NCBI GenBank assembly: GCA_019237515.1
Contig: JAFAGX010000270.1
Location: 1-7,918, forward strand
DNA: 7,918 nucleotides
Direction: 5' to 3'
Origin: Acidobacteriaceae bacterium
GTDB lineage: Bacteria; Acidobacteriota; Terriglobia; Terriglobales; SbA1
How positions within the stretch are numbered: the stretch's first letter is position 1; each line of letters opens with the position of its first letter. The notes beneath the pieces are model-generated. The model saw only the letters and a list, made by a program, of their open reading frames with translations, was not told the origin of the DNA and did not search any database. Shown piece by piece: positions 1-5,771 of the stretch. The position numbers and the translations under genes are program-made.

Positions 1-2254
1 TGCAAGCGAGGTGCATAACGAGATTTCGCAAATTCAGAAATCGCTTCCGCCTGGCATTCACATCAGCCCCTTTTACGATCAGTCGACCATCGTTGAGGAG
101 TCAATTAAAAGTGTGCGCGATGCCATTCTCGTCGGATTGATCTTGGCTTCGATCATCCTTGTAGTCTTCTTGCGCGACTGGGGCACTTCTATCGTTGCCG
201 GGCTGGTGATTCCGGTGACTGTCCTGGTGACCTTCGTTGCTCTCAAGCTGTTACATCAAAGCTTCAATCTGATGACGTTGGGAGGGCTCGCTGCGGCGGT
301 GGGTCTGGTCATCGATGATGCGATTGTGGTCGTGGAAAACGTCGTTCTGCATCGTGATGCCGGCCAGAGCCGGCTAGAAGCCATCCATAGCGCGCTGAAT
401 GAAATCACAGTTCCACTCATTGGATCGACCGTCACCCCCATCGTTGTATTTCTGCCGTTGATCTCGATTACCGGCGTTACAGGTACATTCTTTCGGGCAC
501 TCGCCGTCACGATGACAATGGCGCTCCTCACGTCGCTGGCGCTTGCGCTGACATGGACGCCAAACCTGAGCTTGTATTTCATCAAGCAACATTCAGAGTT
601 GGCAAAGCAGGGCACCGGGAAGAATGAAGATTCCATCACACGTTTGCTGGAGGTGGAAGAATCATCTCTGTCCGGCTTTTTCCGAAAGGTGGTCGACTTT
701 CATCAACACTGGTTGCAGCGCGCGGTGGCTAGACCGGTCTGGCTGGTGGCCGGGGCAGTCGCGCTGATGGTCGCGTCATTTGTATGCTATCGATTCTCAG
801 GTTCCGATCTGCTTCCCGAGATGGACGAAGGTGGCTTTGTTGTGGACTACATCATGCCGCCAGGCAGTTCACTCCAGGAAACTGATCGCGTAATCTCGCA
901 GGTGGAAGAAATTCTGAGGAGCGTACCGGAAGTACAAAGTACATCGCGCCGAACTGGGCTGCAACTCGGGCTTGCCGCCGTGACCGAAGCCAATACGGGC
1001 GACATTTCTGTTTTGCTGAAGCAACATCGCAGTCGCGCGATTGAAGACATTATTGCGGAAGTCCGAGGCAAAATTACGCAGCAAAACCCACAGCTCGATG
1101 TGGAGTTTATCCAGGTCCTTCAGGATATGATTGGCGATCTTACCAGCGCTCCGGAGCCGATCCAGATCAAGCTCTTCTCGCAGGATGCCGCACAGCTGAA
1201 CGAATGGGGGCCAAAGGTCGCCGATGCGATTCACAAGATTCCAGGCGTCGTCGACATTCTCAACGGAGTGGAGAATACGGTGAGTGGGCCTGCGGTCAAT
1301 TTTCAAGTCGATCCTTCGGTTGCAGCGCGCGCCGGATTCACTCCCGAAGAGGTCGCGACCGATGCCGCGGCGATTTTGGAAGGCGAGCCCGCGGCAACAC
1401 CAGTCATTGTGAATGACCGTGCGTACACCGTTCGCGTAAGGTTTCCCGCTTCGAACCGTGCTTCACTGGAGGCAATTCAAAATACATTGCTCACGAGCAG
1501 CAGTGGAAGAACAGCAACCCTAGGAGCACTCGCCGCCATCACCGAAATCCCGGGGCAAACCGAAATTCGCCGTGAAAACTTGCAGCGCGATGTCGCAGTG
1601 ACCGCTCGCCTGGAAGGCACGAATTTGGGTAGCGGAATATCTTCTGTCAAGAAGGCCGTTGATGATCTCCACCTTCCCTCCAGCATTCGCGTTGTCTACG
1701 GAGGCACATACGAAGAACAACAAAAATCATTTCATGACTTGGTGTTCGTCCTGGCGCTGGCCATCGTGCTGGTATTTATCACTTTGTTATTCGAATTTCG
1801 CACCTTTGCCGCGCCCATTGCGATTCTGGCTTCGGCGCTCCTGTCTACTTCCGGAGTGTTTATTGCGTTGTTGATCACCGGAACAACTTTCAACGTTTCA
1901 TCGTTTATGGGCATGATCATGGTCATCGGTATAGTGGCGAAGAATGGCATTTTATTGCTCGATGCGGAGAGCAAATTCCGGTCCCTGGGCTTCTCATTTT
2001 ACGATTCTATGTTGCAAGCCAGCCGCCGGCGCTTGCGACCGATCGTCATGACCGCACTTGCTGCTATAGCGGGTATGTTGCCGCTGGCCTTTGCCATAGG
2101 AGCCGGATCGCAAATGCTGCAGCCACTAGCGATTGCCGTGATCGGCGGCATCCTGATCTCAATGGCCTTGTCCCTGGTCATAACCCCTGCCGTCCACTAT
2201 TACCTCAGTCGTGAAAATTCTCCGAAGGGTGAGCCACTTCTGGTTCAGCGCTAG
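1..2254 (+). CDS. RND efflux transporter permease subunit (HAE-1/AcrB-like), 5'-partial
   Basis: Inner-membrane proton-driven pump of the RND superfamily, which normally works as a trimer with a periplasmic adaptor and an outer-membrane channel. The frame is open from base 2, so the GTG at 11 is an internal valine. About 750 residues are visible; family members have roughly 1030-1060, so some 300 N-terminal residues (TM1 and the first porter half) lie outside. Counting from the codon at base 2, TM2-TM6 span about 40-192, TM7 about 246-265, the second periplasmic porter domain about 270-575, and TM8-TM12 about 580-735. TM4 carries the IDDAIVVVEN motif (Asp105, Asp106), and TM10 has AKNGILLLD with Lys647. 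These match the AcrB proton-relay residues D407, D408 and K940 and favour a drug/organic-solute (HAE) pump over a metal (HME) pump, which usually has a single Asp there. The motif LPEMDEGGF follows TM7. No adaptor or TolC gene is visible; it would lie upstream. The substrate cannot be deduced. Confidence 0.95.
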   Translation, partial: ASEVHNEISQIQKSLPPGIHISPFYDQSTIVEESIKSVRDAILVGLILASIILVVFLRDWGTSIVAGLVIPVTVLVTFVALKLLHQSFNLMTLGGLAAAVGLVIDDAIVVVENVVLHRDAGQSRLEAIHSALNEITVPLIGSTVTPIVVFLPLISITGVTGTFFRALAVTMTMALLTSLALALTWTPNLSLYFIKQHSELAKQGTGKNEDSITRLLEVEESSLSGFFRKVVDFHQHWLQRAVARPVWLVAGAVALMVASFVCYRFSGSDLLPEMDEGGFVVDYIMPPGSSLQETDRVISQVEEILRSVPEVQSTSRRTGLQLGLAAVTEANTGDISVLLKQHRSRAIEDIIAEVRGKITQQNPQLDVEFIQVLQDMIGDLTSAPEPIQIKLFSQDAAQLNEWGPKVADAIHKIPGVVDILNGVENTVSGPAVNFQVDPSVAARAGFTPEEVATDAAAILEGEPAATPVIVNDRAYTVRVRFPASNRASLEAIQNTLLTSSSGRTATLGALAAITEIPGQTEIRRENLQRDVAVTARLEGTNLGSGISSVKKAVDDLHLPSSIRVVYGGTYEEQQKSFHDLVFVLALAIVLVFITLLFEFRTFAAPIAILASALLSTSGVFIALLITGTTFNVSSFMGMIMVIGIVAKNGILLLDAESKFRSLGFSFYDSMLQASRRRLRPIVMTALAAIAGMLPLAFAIGAGSQMLQPLAIAVIGGILISMALSLVITPAVHYYLSRENSPKGEPLLVQR

Positions 2255-2279
2255 ACGACCACAGGCGAAAATTTGCTGC

Positions 2280-2293
2280 CTTGCTATAGCAAG
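2280..2293. repeat. 14-bp perfect palindrome after the RND stop codon
   Basis: CTTGCTATAGCAAG reads identically on both strands and begins 26 bp after the pump stop codon. As RNA it would form only a short hairpin with no T-run, so it is a poor intrinsic terminator. Its symmetry would also suit a dimeric regulator operator, but nothing links it to a promoter. A palindrome this long is expected about once every two windows of this size by chance. Confidence 0.4.
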
Positions 2294-2501
2294 CGCAAAA
2301 TGTTGCACAGTGGCTGTTAGAGTAGGCTTGGTAACGATTACGAATGATGCAAGGTCCTTCAGGTGCTCGTCTCTGAGCCTCTAGATCTTCCCTTTGTAAG
2401 TCCATGGTTTTAAAGGCGATTGCCTCTCGGATTCACAGGTTTGATCCGTCGCAAAAAGGCTCCGGCGGGCTGCGATTTCGCGGTTAGCCGGGCGCTTTGG
2501 A

Positions 2502-2529
2502 TTGCGAATTGCACTGGGAGTGGTAGAGT
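2502..2529 (+). promoter_or_regulatory. weak sigma-70-like promoter candidate for the GAF/zinc-ribbon gene
   Basis: TTGCGA (2502-2507) and TAGAGT (2524-2529) are separated by 16 bp. Each matches the consensus hexamer at four of six positions. Initiation would be near 2536, giving a 5' leader of about 20 nt before the GTG at 2556. The match is weak, and many such pairs occur by chance. Confidence 0.25.
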
Positions 2530-2541
2530 ACTTTGTTAAAC

Positions 2542-2546
2542 GGGGG
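2542..2546 (+). promoter_or_regulatory. ribosome binding site deciding the GTG start at 2556
   Basis: GGGGG lies nine bases before GTG 2556. An in-frame ATG at 2547 is followed at once by TAG (2550-2552), so it cannot start the protein and the GTG is the first usable start after that stop. A second purine run, AGGGA (2551-2555), directly abuts the GTG and is too close to act as a Shine-Dalgarno for it. The next in-frame ATG is about 200 codons further in, which would delete the whole GAF-like domain. Confidence 0.45.
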
Positions 2547-2555
2547 ATGTAGGGA

Positions 2556-4142
2556 GTGCAGCCGCAGGCCGCAAAAACGCAGCCGATTCAGCATTTGGAT
2601 GAGTCCACGTTCCAGCAGATTTTGCGGGCGGCGTACGTAATCCAGAACGAGCGGGACCTTCAGCGCAAACCGGCGCAGAGCGAGCCGGCGTCCAGCCTGG
2701 CCGTGATTGCCGACACACAGGAGTTGTTGCAACAGCAATATGATGTAAGCGCAGCCGCCAAATTACTCCTGGAGCGGCTGGGCAAAACTGTCAGCGCTAA
2801 CGGGAGTGCGATCGCTCTTATTTCTAACGAAGAGGTCACTTATTGTGCTGCTTCAGGCAGCTTAAGTTCCTTAAGGGATCGTCGCGACCTGATTGGCAAC
2901 GATGTCTCTGATTTCCTCAGACAAGAGAGGCTTCTGAACCGTGCTGCCAATGATGCGCGTTCCGAGCTTGTAGGGAAACAGGATGACTCACCGGTTTTCT
3001 TCCCCATCTACTCCGATGGCCGCATCTCGGCTGTGTTACAGCTGAGTTTCCTGAAGAACCAAGCGATTCGGAAAGACCAGATTCGAACCTGTCAGCTAAT
3101 GGCGGGCTTGATGGGTGAAGTCATTGCCCGAGCTGCCGACGTGGAATGGAAACAGTCGCTCGAAAATGAACGCGCGACCATGCTTAAAGCACTGGAGCGC
3201 CTCCAGCCGCATCTGGAGCGTCTGGCCGCTGAACCGATTCAGCAGAGCTCCACAAAGCCCGCTCTAACTGAAGATTTTGAATCAGCAGAGCGTTCAACGC
3301 CGGCTGTAATTTCCGAACACGAACCAGAGCTGACAATGCCGGTTGGTTTCGAAGAACCAGAGATCCCGAAGCTGCTCGAGGAATTATTGGCTTCGAGCTG
3401 CAAAAATTGTGGCGCTCCCTTTATTGAAGATGCGAAGTTCTGTGGCAAGTGCGGCCAGCGCCTTTCTGCAGAGACCGATCATTCCGACTTGGCCGAGCAC
3501 AGTTTTGGTGGTGCCGAGGGATTGACGGAGCCCCCATCCGGTCTGGATCGCGAGTCAGCTTTACCGAATCTGGTTTCGCAAATGCCCGCGCTTACGGTCT
3601 CCCCGGCAGTGGACGGCAGTACTGCCCTGGCGGTTGCGCCACAAGTTGCTGAATCCGAAGAAGCTGAACAGAGCAAACTGCAACTGGTGCCGGATTCTGA
3701 CAAGGTTGATCTTGCTTCGCCATGGTCGTCCGCAGCAAAGGCTCGCGAATGGTTGCACTCGCTGCAGCCGAAGCAGCCCGGATGGTTGGCCAAGCACAGC
3801 GGTGATATTTCCATCATTACGGCCGCACTCGTGCTGATTCTTGTGGCGTTAGGTTCGAGTTCCCGGCCACCCGTAAACAAGGTTGCCGGTAGCAAAGCAC
3901 CTCCACAGCCATCGATGTCATTATTCGACCGTCTGCTGGTCGGGTTGGGAGTGGCCGATGCTCCAGCGACCCCCGCCCCTTCAGGCAATCCTAATGTGAA
4001 CGTGTGGGAAGATCTGCACACCGGCCTTTACTACTGCCCGGGCGCGGACCTATACGGGAAAACCGCAGGAGGCAAGCTCACCAACCAACGCGATGCACAA
4101 CTTGATCAGTTCGAGCCTGCCGCCCGCAGAGCCTGCGATTAA
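2556..4142 (+). CDS. GAF-like / zinc-ribbon / single-TM protein with exported Cys-containing tail
   Basis: Function unknown; 528 aa from a GTG start. Residues about 55-200 look like a GAF-type fold: a helix, then SAIALIS, then VFFPIYSDGRISAVLQLSF, which resembles the paired central strands of GAF domains. A short helical, probably coiled segment follows (about 199-235). A zinc ribbon has CxxC pairs at Cys282/Cys285 and Cys296/Cys299, in the common 'CGAPFIEDAKFCGKCG' style. Residues 305-390 are Ala/Glu/Ser/Pro-rich and probably disordered. One hydrophobic helix (about 418-434) follows, then a Pro/Ala-rich spacer, then a compact tail at 483-528 with YYCPGADLYGKT and a terminal Cys527. I infer N-terminus in, tail in the periplasm, and a possible Cys494-Cys527 disulphide. 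No catalytic motif is visible, so a sensor or scaffold is the most that can be suggested. The gap to the next gene is 98 bp. Confidence 0.85.
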   Translation: MQPQAAKTQPIQHLDESTFQQILRAAYVIQNERDLQRKPAQSEPASSLAVIADTQELLQQQYDVSAAAKLLLERLGKTVSANGSAIALISNEEVTYCAASGSLSSLRDRRDLIGNDVSDFLRQERLLNRAANDARSELVGKQDDSPVFFPIYSDGRISAVLQLSFLKNQAIRKDQIRTCQLMAGLMGEVIARAADVEWKQSLENERATMLKALERLQPHLERLAAEPIQQSSTKPALTEDFESAERSTPAVISEHEPELTMPVGFEEPEIPKLLEELLASSCKNCGAPFIEDAKFCGKCGQRLSAETDHSDLAEHSFGGAEGLTEPPSGLDRESALPNLVSQMPALTVSPAVDGSTALAVAPQVAESEEAEQSKLQLVPDSDKVDLASPWSSAAKAREWLHSLQPKQPGWLAKHSGDISIITAALVLILVALGSSSRPPVNKVAGSKAPPQPSMSLFDRLLVGLGVADAPATPAPSGNPNVNVWEDLHTGLYYCPGADLYGKTAGGKLTNQRDAQLDQFEPAARRACD

Positions 4143-4240
4143 TCGCCAGGTCCCTTTACCAGTCACTGTAGATCGTGATCGCAGACACTGCTGATTTTCA
4201 AGCAGGAGCGTAGGTTCGAGAACAATCGAGGTCTCGGGCT

Positions 4241-4729
4241 ATGCAGACATCTTTGGAGGTTATCCAGCGCTTTCTAGACCAGAAACGAATCGCTATGGTA
4301 GGGGTCTCGCGAGACCCAAGGCATTTCAGTGCATATCTCTTCAAGGAATTGTGCAAGCGCGGCCTCGATATGGTGCCAGTAAATCCCCAGGGCGGGATCC
4401 TCTATGGCGCAACGTGCTTCGCACGTGTACAGAATATTCAGCCACCCGTTGAAGCGGCGCTCTTGATGACCCGGCCCGCAGTAACGGAGTCTATCGTGCA
4501 CGACTGCGAGGAGGCCGGAGTACGACTGCTTTGGATGTATCGCGCGAATGGTCAGGGAGCAGTGAGCGACGACGCGATTCGATTTTGCCAGAAATGCGGC
4601 ATCGAAGTCGTAGCCGGGGAATGTCCCCTCATGTTCCTGGCTGGCGCAGGACCCGTCCATCGCGTGCATGGGTGGATCCGCAGAATTACAGGGCAGTACC
4701 CACGGTCTTCTTATCGCCAAGCTGCCTGA
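4241..4729 (+). CDS. CoA-binding-domain protein (YccU-like Rossmann fold)
   Basis: This 162-aa protein looks like a stand-alone member of the CoA_binding_2 family (YccU-like), related to the nucleotide/CoA-binding domain of succinyl-CoA synthetase alpha. The physiological role of these small proteins is poorly known. Visible signatures are the N-terminal Rossmann strand and turn RIAMVGVSRDP (about 16-26), VPVNPQGG (45-52), a middle alpha/beta section ending in LLWMY (96-100), and VVAGECPLMFL (123-133), where the terminal Cys-Pro is typical. A basic C-terminal extension with HRVHGWIRR (140-148) resembles one subgroup of the family. The start is ATG with GAGG (4228-4231) nine bases upstream. 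The protein is soluble and probably cytoplasmic, with no signal peptide. It lies 98 bp after the GAF/zinc-ribbon gene on the same strand, so co-transcription is possible. It is convergent with the LuxR pair, with 15 bp between stops. Confidence 0.88.
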   Translation: MQTSLEVIQRFLDQKRIAMVGVSRDPRHFSAYLFKELCKRGLDMVPVNPQGGILYGATCFARVQNIQPPVEAALLMTRPAVTESIVHDCEEAGVRLLWMYRANGQGAVSDDAIRFCQKCGIEVVAGECPLMFLAGAGPVHRVHGWIRRITGQYPRSSYRQAA

Positions 4730-4744
4730 CTGATTGAGTGTCGT

Positions 4745-4978
4745 TTAAACTCTGGCTAGATTCTCGTGACGACGTGCCTCGTACCACAACGCTAGTTCGA
4801 CCCGGTTCCAGAGTCCGAGCTTGTCGTAAATGGCGCGGAGATAGTTCTTGACGACGTGTTCTGTGGTCCCGATGGACTGGGCAACTTCACTATTCTTAAG
4901 TCCTTGGGCGACGAGTTCGATAACTCGCTGTTCTCTTGCATTAGGGGTCCGGTCTCCCCGGCGTTTCCCTCCAAACAT
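4745..4978 (-). CDS. LuxR-type HTH-only regulator (second gene of overlapping pair)
   Basis: This 77-aa protein is almost entirely a LuxR/GerE-type DNA-binding domain (about residues 12-57): NAREQRVIELVAQGLKNSEV, then a recognition-helix region TTEHVVKNYLRAIYDKLGL. It lacks any receiver, PAS or autoinducer-binding domain, as in the spore regulator GerE, which is of similar size. It is probably a cytoplasmic dimeric transcription factor with unknown targets. The ATG start is well supported by GGAGG five bases upstream (4984-4988). That site lies inside the coding sequence of the first LuxR gene, whose frame continues 187 bp over this one. Translation is therefore probably coupled to the upstream gene. 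The HTH sequence shows this is the meaningful frame in the overlap. The charged tail ...YEARRHENLARV ends 15 bp from the convergent CoA-binding gene. Confidence 0.88.
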   Translation of the reverse strand: MFGGKRRGDRTPNAREQRVIELVAQGLKNSEVAQSIGTTEHVVKNYLRAIYDKLGLWNRVELALWYEARRHENLARV

Positions 4979-5187
4979 AGTTGCCTCCGATATAAAAGTG
5001 TCGCGAGTTTTACCCGCTTGATTCCGCTTCTGATTCCAAATCGCAAAAACAGCCGATTGAAGTGCGCCTTCACCGTGCGCCTGGCCATCTTCAACTGCTT
5101 GGCGATCTCCGAATTGTCACAGCCTTGTAGGAGCAGATCCGCAATTTGCTGCTCCCGTGGACCCAGCCGAATAGGCTTATCCTTCAT
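4792..5187 (-). CDS. LuxR-type HTH regulator (first gene of overlapping pair)
   Basis: A 131-aa protein starting at ATG 5187 (MKDKPIRLGPREQ...). The frame is open upstream to 5394, but ATG 5187 has a good GGGAG seven bases ahead (5195-5199), and the upstream 69 codons show no conserved-looking content. Residues about 8-52 form a LuxR-type HTH: GPREQQIADLLLQGCDNSEI, then ARRTVKAHFNRLFLRFGI. No sensor domain is present. Residues 53-69 (RSGIKRVKLATLLYRRQ) complete the recognisable module. From residue 70 the frame lies over the second LuxR gene and is Ser/Thr/Pro-rich low-complexity sequence, as expected of a passenger frame. The protein may truly end there, or the ancestral stop may have been lost. 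The two HTH domains are clearly related to each other, suggesting duplication. DNA targets are unknown. Confidence 0.82.
   Translation of the reverse strand: MKDKPIRLGPREQQIADLLLQGCDNSEIAKQLKMARRTVKAHFNRLFLRFGIRSGIKRVKLATLLYRRQLCLEGNAGETGPLMQENSELSNSSPKDLRIVKLPSPSGPQNTSSRTISAPFTTSSDSGTGSN
4984..4988 (-). promoter_or_regulatory. strong internal Shine-Dalgarno for the second LuxR gene
   Basis: On the minus strand GGAGG is followed by CAACT and then ATG (4978-4976). The site is built from the Arg67-Arg68 codons of the first LuxR protein, so ribosomes translating the first gene pass over it and continue on through the second gene in another frame. Confidence 0.75.
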
Positions 5188-5464
5188 GCCAGTTCTCCCA
5201 GGAGTCAATTGATTGGACCACAAACAGGATGGACTAAGAAAGCCCGCCCCGTGCGTCTTCGCCACGCACCAGCAAGAGAAACACAAAGTGGTAGCTGGTT
5301 GATTGAATGCGGTTGCACTCACGGTGCCAAGACCGCCAATATTCAAGATTTCATATCCCCTTTTCTTGGGCTGCCGTTGGAACAAACCGAACAACCTGCA
5401 AAGGGGAAACGATCCGCGAGCAAGCGCGTACGCTTGGATACTAACTCGATAAAACTCGTTGGTC
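5188..5464 (-). promoter_or_regulatory. candidate structured 5' leader of the LuxR pair
   Basis: Read on the minus strand, this untranslated stretch holds a series of short inverted repeats. CAAGCG-TACG-CGCTTG is at 5436-5421. An 8-bp arm pair TCCCCTTT/AAAGGGGA (5407-5400 with 5363-5356) encloses 36 nt. CGGT-6 nt-ACCG is at 5335-5322. A 7-bp stem with one G-U pair, TGAGTGC-AACC-GCATTCA, is at 5321-5304. GTGCGT-7 nt-ACGCAC is at 5269-5251. Together they suggest a folded leader RNA, but no known riboswitch consensus was recognised. The segment could instead be unstructured intergenic DNA with chance repeats. Confidence 0.3.
5195..5199 (-). promoter_or_regulatory. Shine-Dalgarno fixing the start of the first LuxR gene
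   Basis: Minus-strand GGGAG lies seven bases before ATG 5187 and supports that start over the open but uninformative upstream extension of the frame. Immediately 5' is CTCCT, so a tight local hairpin could compete with ribosome binding. Confidence 0.6.
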
Positions 5465-5470
5465 TAAGCT

Positions 5471-5476
5471 ATTGTA
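5471..5476 (-). promoter_or_regulatory. possible -10 element for the LuxR pair
   Basis: TACAAT on the minus strand (5476-5471) matches the sigma-70 -10 consensus at five of six positions and would start a transcript near 5464, just before the series of inverted repeats. No acceptable -35 hexamer lies 16-18 bp upstream, so the call is tentative. Confidence 0.2.
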
Positions 5477-5488
5477 CACATTACCTAT

Positions 5489-5668
5489 ATGAAGCGCACC
5501 GGACGGGAGGTACGAAGTTCAGTCAGAAGGTCTAGTCGGCGAGAACAAGGCAGAATTGAGACGGATATGGAAGCCGCAACCCATGTATCGGAGCAAATGT
5601 CCACAGCTTCGCTTCCGCCGAGCAATTTTAGGGCGAATCCCTTAGGTCAAAACTCCGCGATCATGTAA
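5489..5668 (+). CDS. doubtful 59-aa ORF, divergent from the LuxR pair
   Basis: An uninterrupted ATG-to-TAA frame encodes an Arg/Ser-rich N-terminal half (MKRTGREVRSSVRRSSRREQ...) and a more neutral C-terminal half (...LPPSNFRANPLGQNSAIM). An internal ATG at 5567 could give a 33-aa form. There is no Shine-Dalgarno before either ATG and no recognisable domain. It uses AGA/AGG and other codons that look unlike its neighbours. Frames of this length arise by chance in this window many times, so it is listed only because the stretch is otherwise empty. Confidence 0.13.
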   Translation: MKRTGREVRSSVRRSSRREQGRIETDMEAATHVSEQMSTASLPPSNFRANPLGQNSAIM

Positions 5669-5771
5669 GCCATCTAGGTACTAATTACACTTTCGCGCCA
5701 ATCGACAGACAAGAGCACGAATGGATCCGAGCATTTAGATTTCCATAAATCCAGGGTATCTTGTGGAAAAA

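Larger units (their letters stand above)
2255..2555. other. intergenic region, about 300 bp, no gene seen
   Basis: No convincing coding region: plus-strand starts here run into stops within about ten codons. A 66-codon minus-strand frame (2405-2205) overlaps the pump gene's end, has no recognisable motif and is judged spurious. The stretch holds a 14-bp perfect palindrome just after the pump stop, a small hairpin-capable segment near 2462-2491 (CCGGC...GCCGG) with no T-tract, and a weak promoter candidate before the next gene. No intrinsic terminator for the pump gene is evident. Confidence 0.6.
5188..5771. other. intergenic region, about 580 bp, between the LuxR pair and the outer-membrane gene
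   Basis: Apart from the candidate leader and the doubtful 59-codon ORF described separately, I see nothing convincing. A 129-codon plus-strand frame (5146-5535) starts inside the first LuxR gene, antisense to it, and shows no domain. Below the outer-membrane gene's stop there is only a weak AT-rich hairpin (GATTT-CCAT-AAATC, 5738-5751) with no T-tract, so no intrinsic terminator is supported. No tRNA-like cloverleaf was noticed. Confidence 0.55.

Noticed and set aside
869..1306. 145-codon minus-strand ORF within the pump gene
   Set aside because: It is antisense to a clear RND coding region, with no recognisable domain; a shadow of codon bias.
2462..2491. GC-rich hairpin upstream of the zinc-ribbon gene as a terminator or riboswitch
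   Set aside because: The pairings are short and mutually exclusive (CCGGC/GCCGG or GGCT/AGCC), and no T-tract follows.
3479..4021. 180-codon minus-strand ORF within the zinc-ribbon gene
   Set aside because: It is antisense to a low-complexity Ala/Glu/Ser-rich region and itself has Ser/Ala/Thr-rich low-complexity composition; no start context or motif.
4302..4317. 16-bp perfect palindrome GGGTCTCGCGAGACCC
   Set aside because: It lies inside the CoA-binding gene and encodes the conserved G-V-S-R-D-P turn, so protein constraint plus chance explains it better than a regulatory site.
4274..4720. 148-codon minus-strand ORF antisense to the CoA-binding gene
   Set aside because: The plus strand carries clear family motifs, and the antisense product has no recognisable feature.
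4727..4750. Bidirectional terminator between the convergent CoA-binding and LuxR genes
   Set aside because: Only an 8-bp palindrome GTTTAAAC and no GC-rich stem with T-tract are present, so an intrinsic terminator is not supported.
5188..5394. N-terminal extension of the first LuxR protein to a start at 5394
   Set aside because: The added 69 residues look unstructured and non-conserved in character, while ATG 5187 has a well-placed GGGAG and leads straight into the HTH domain.
5146..5535. 129-codon plus-strand ORF across the LuxR leader
   Set aside because: It begins antisense inside the first LuxR gene, has no domain-like sequence or ribosome binding site, and overlaps the better-supported minus-strand features.
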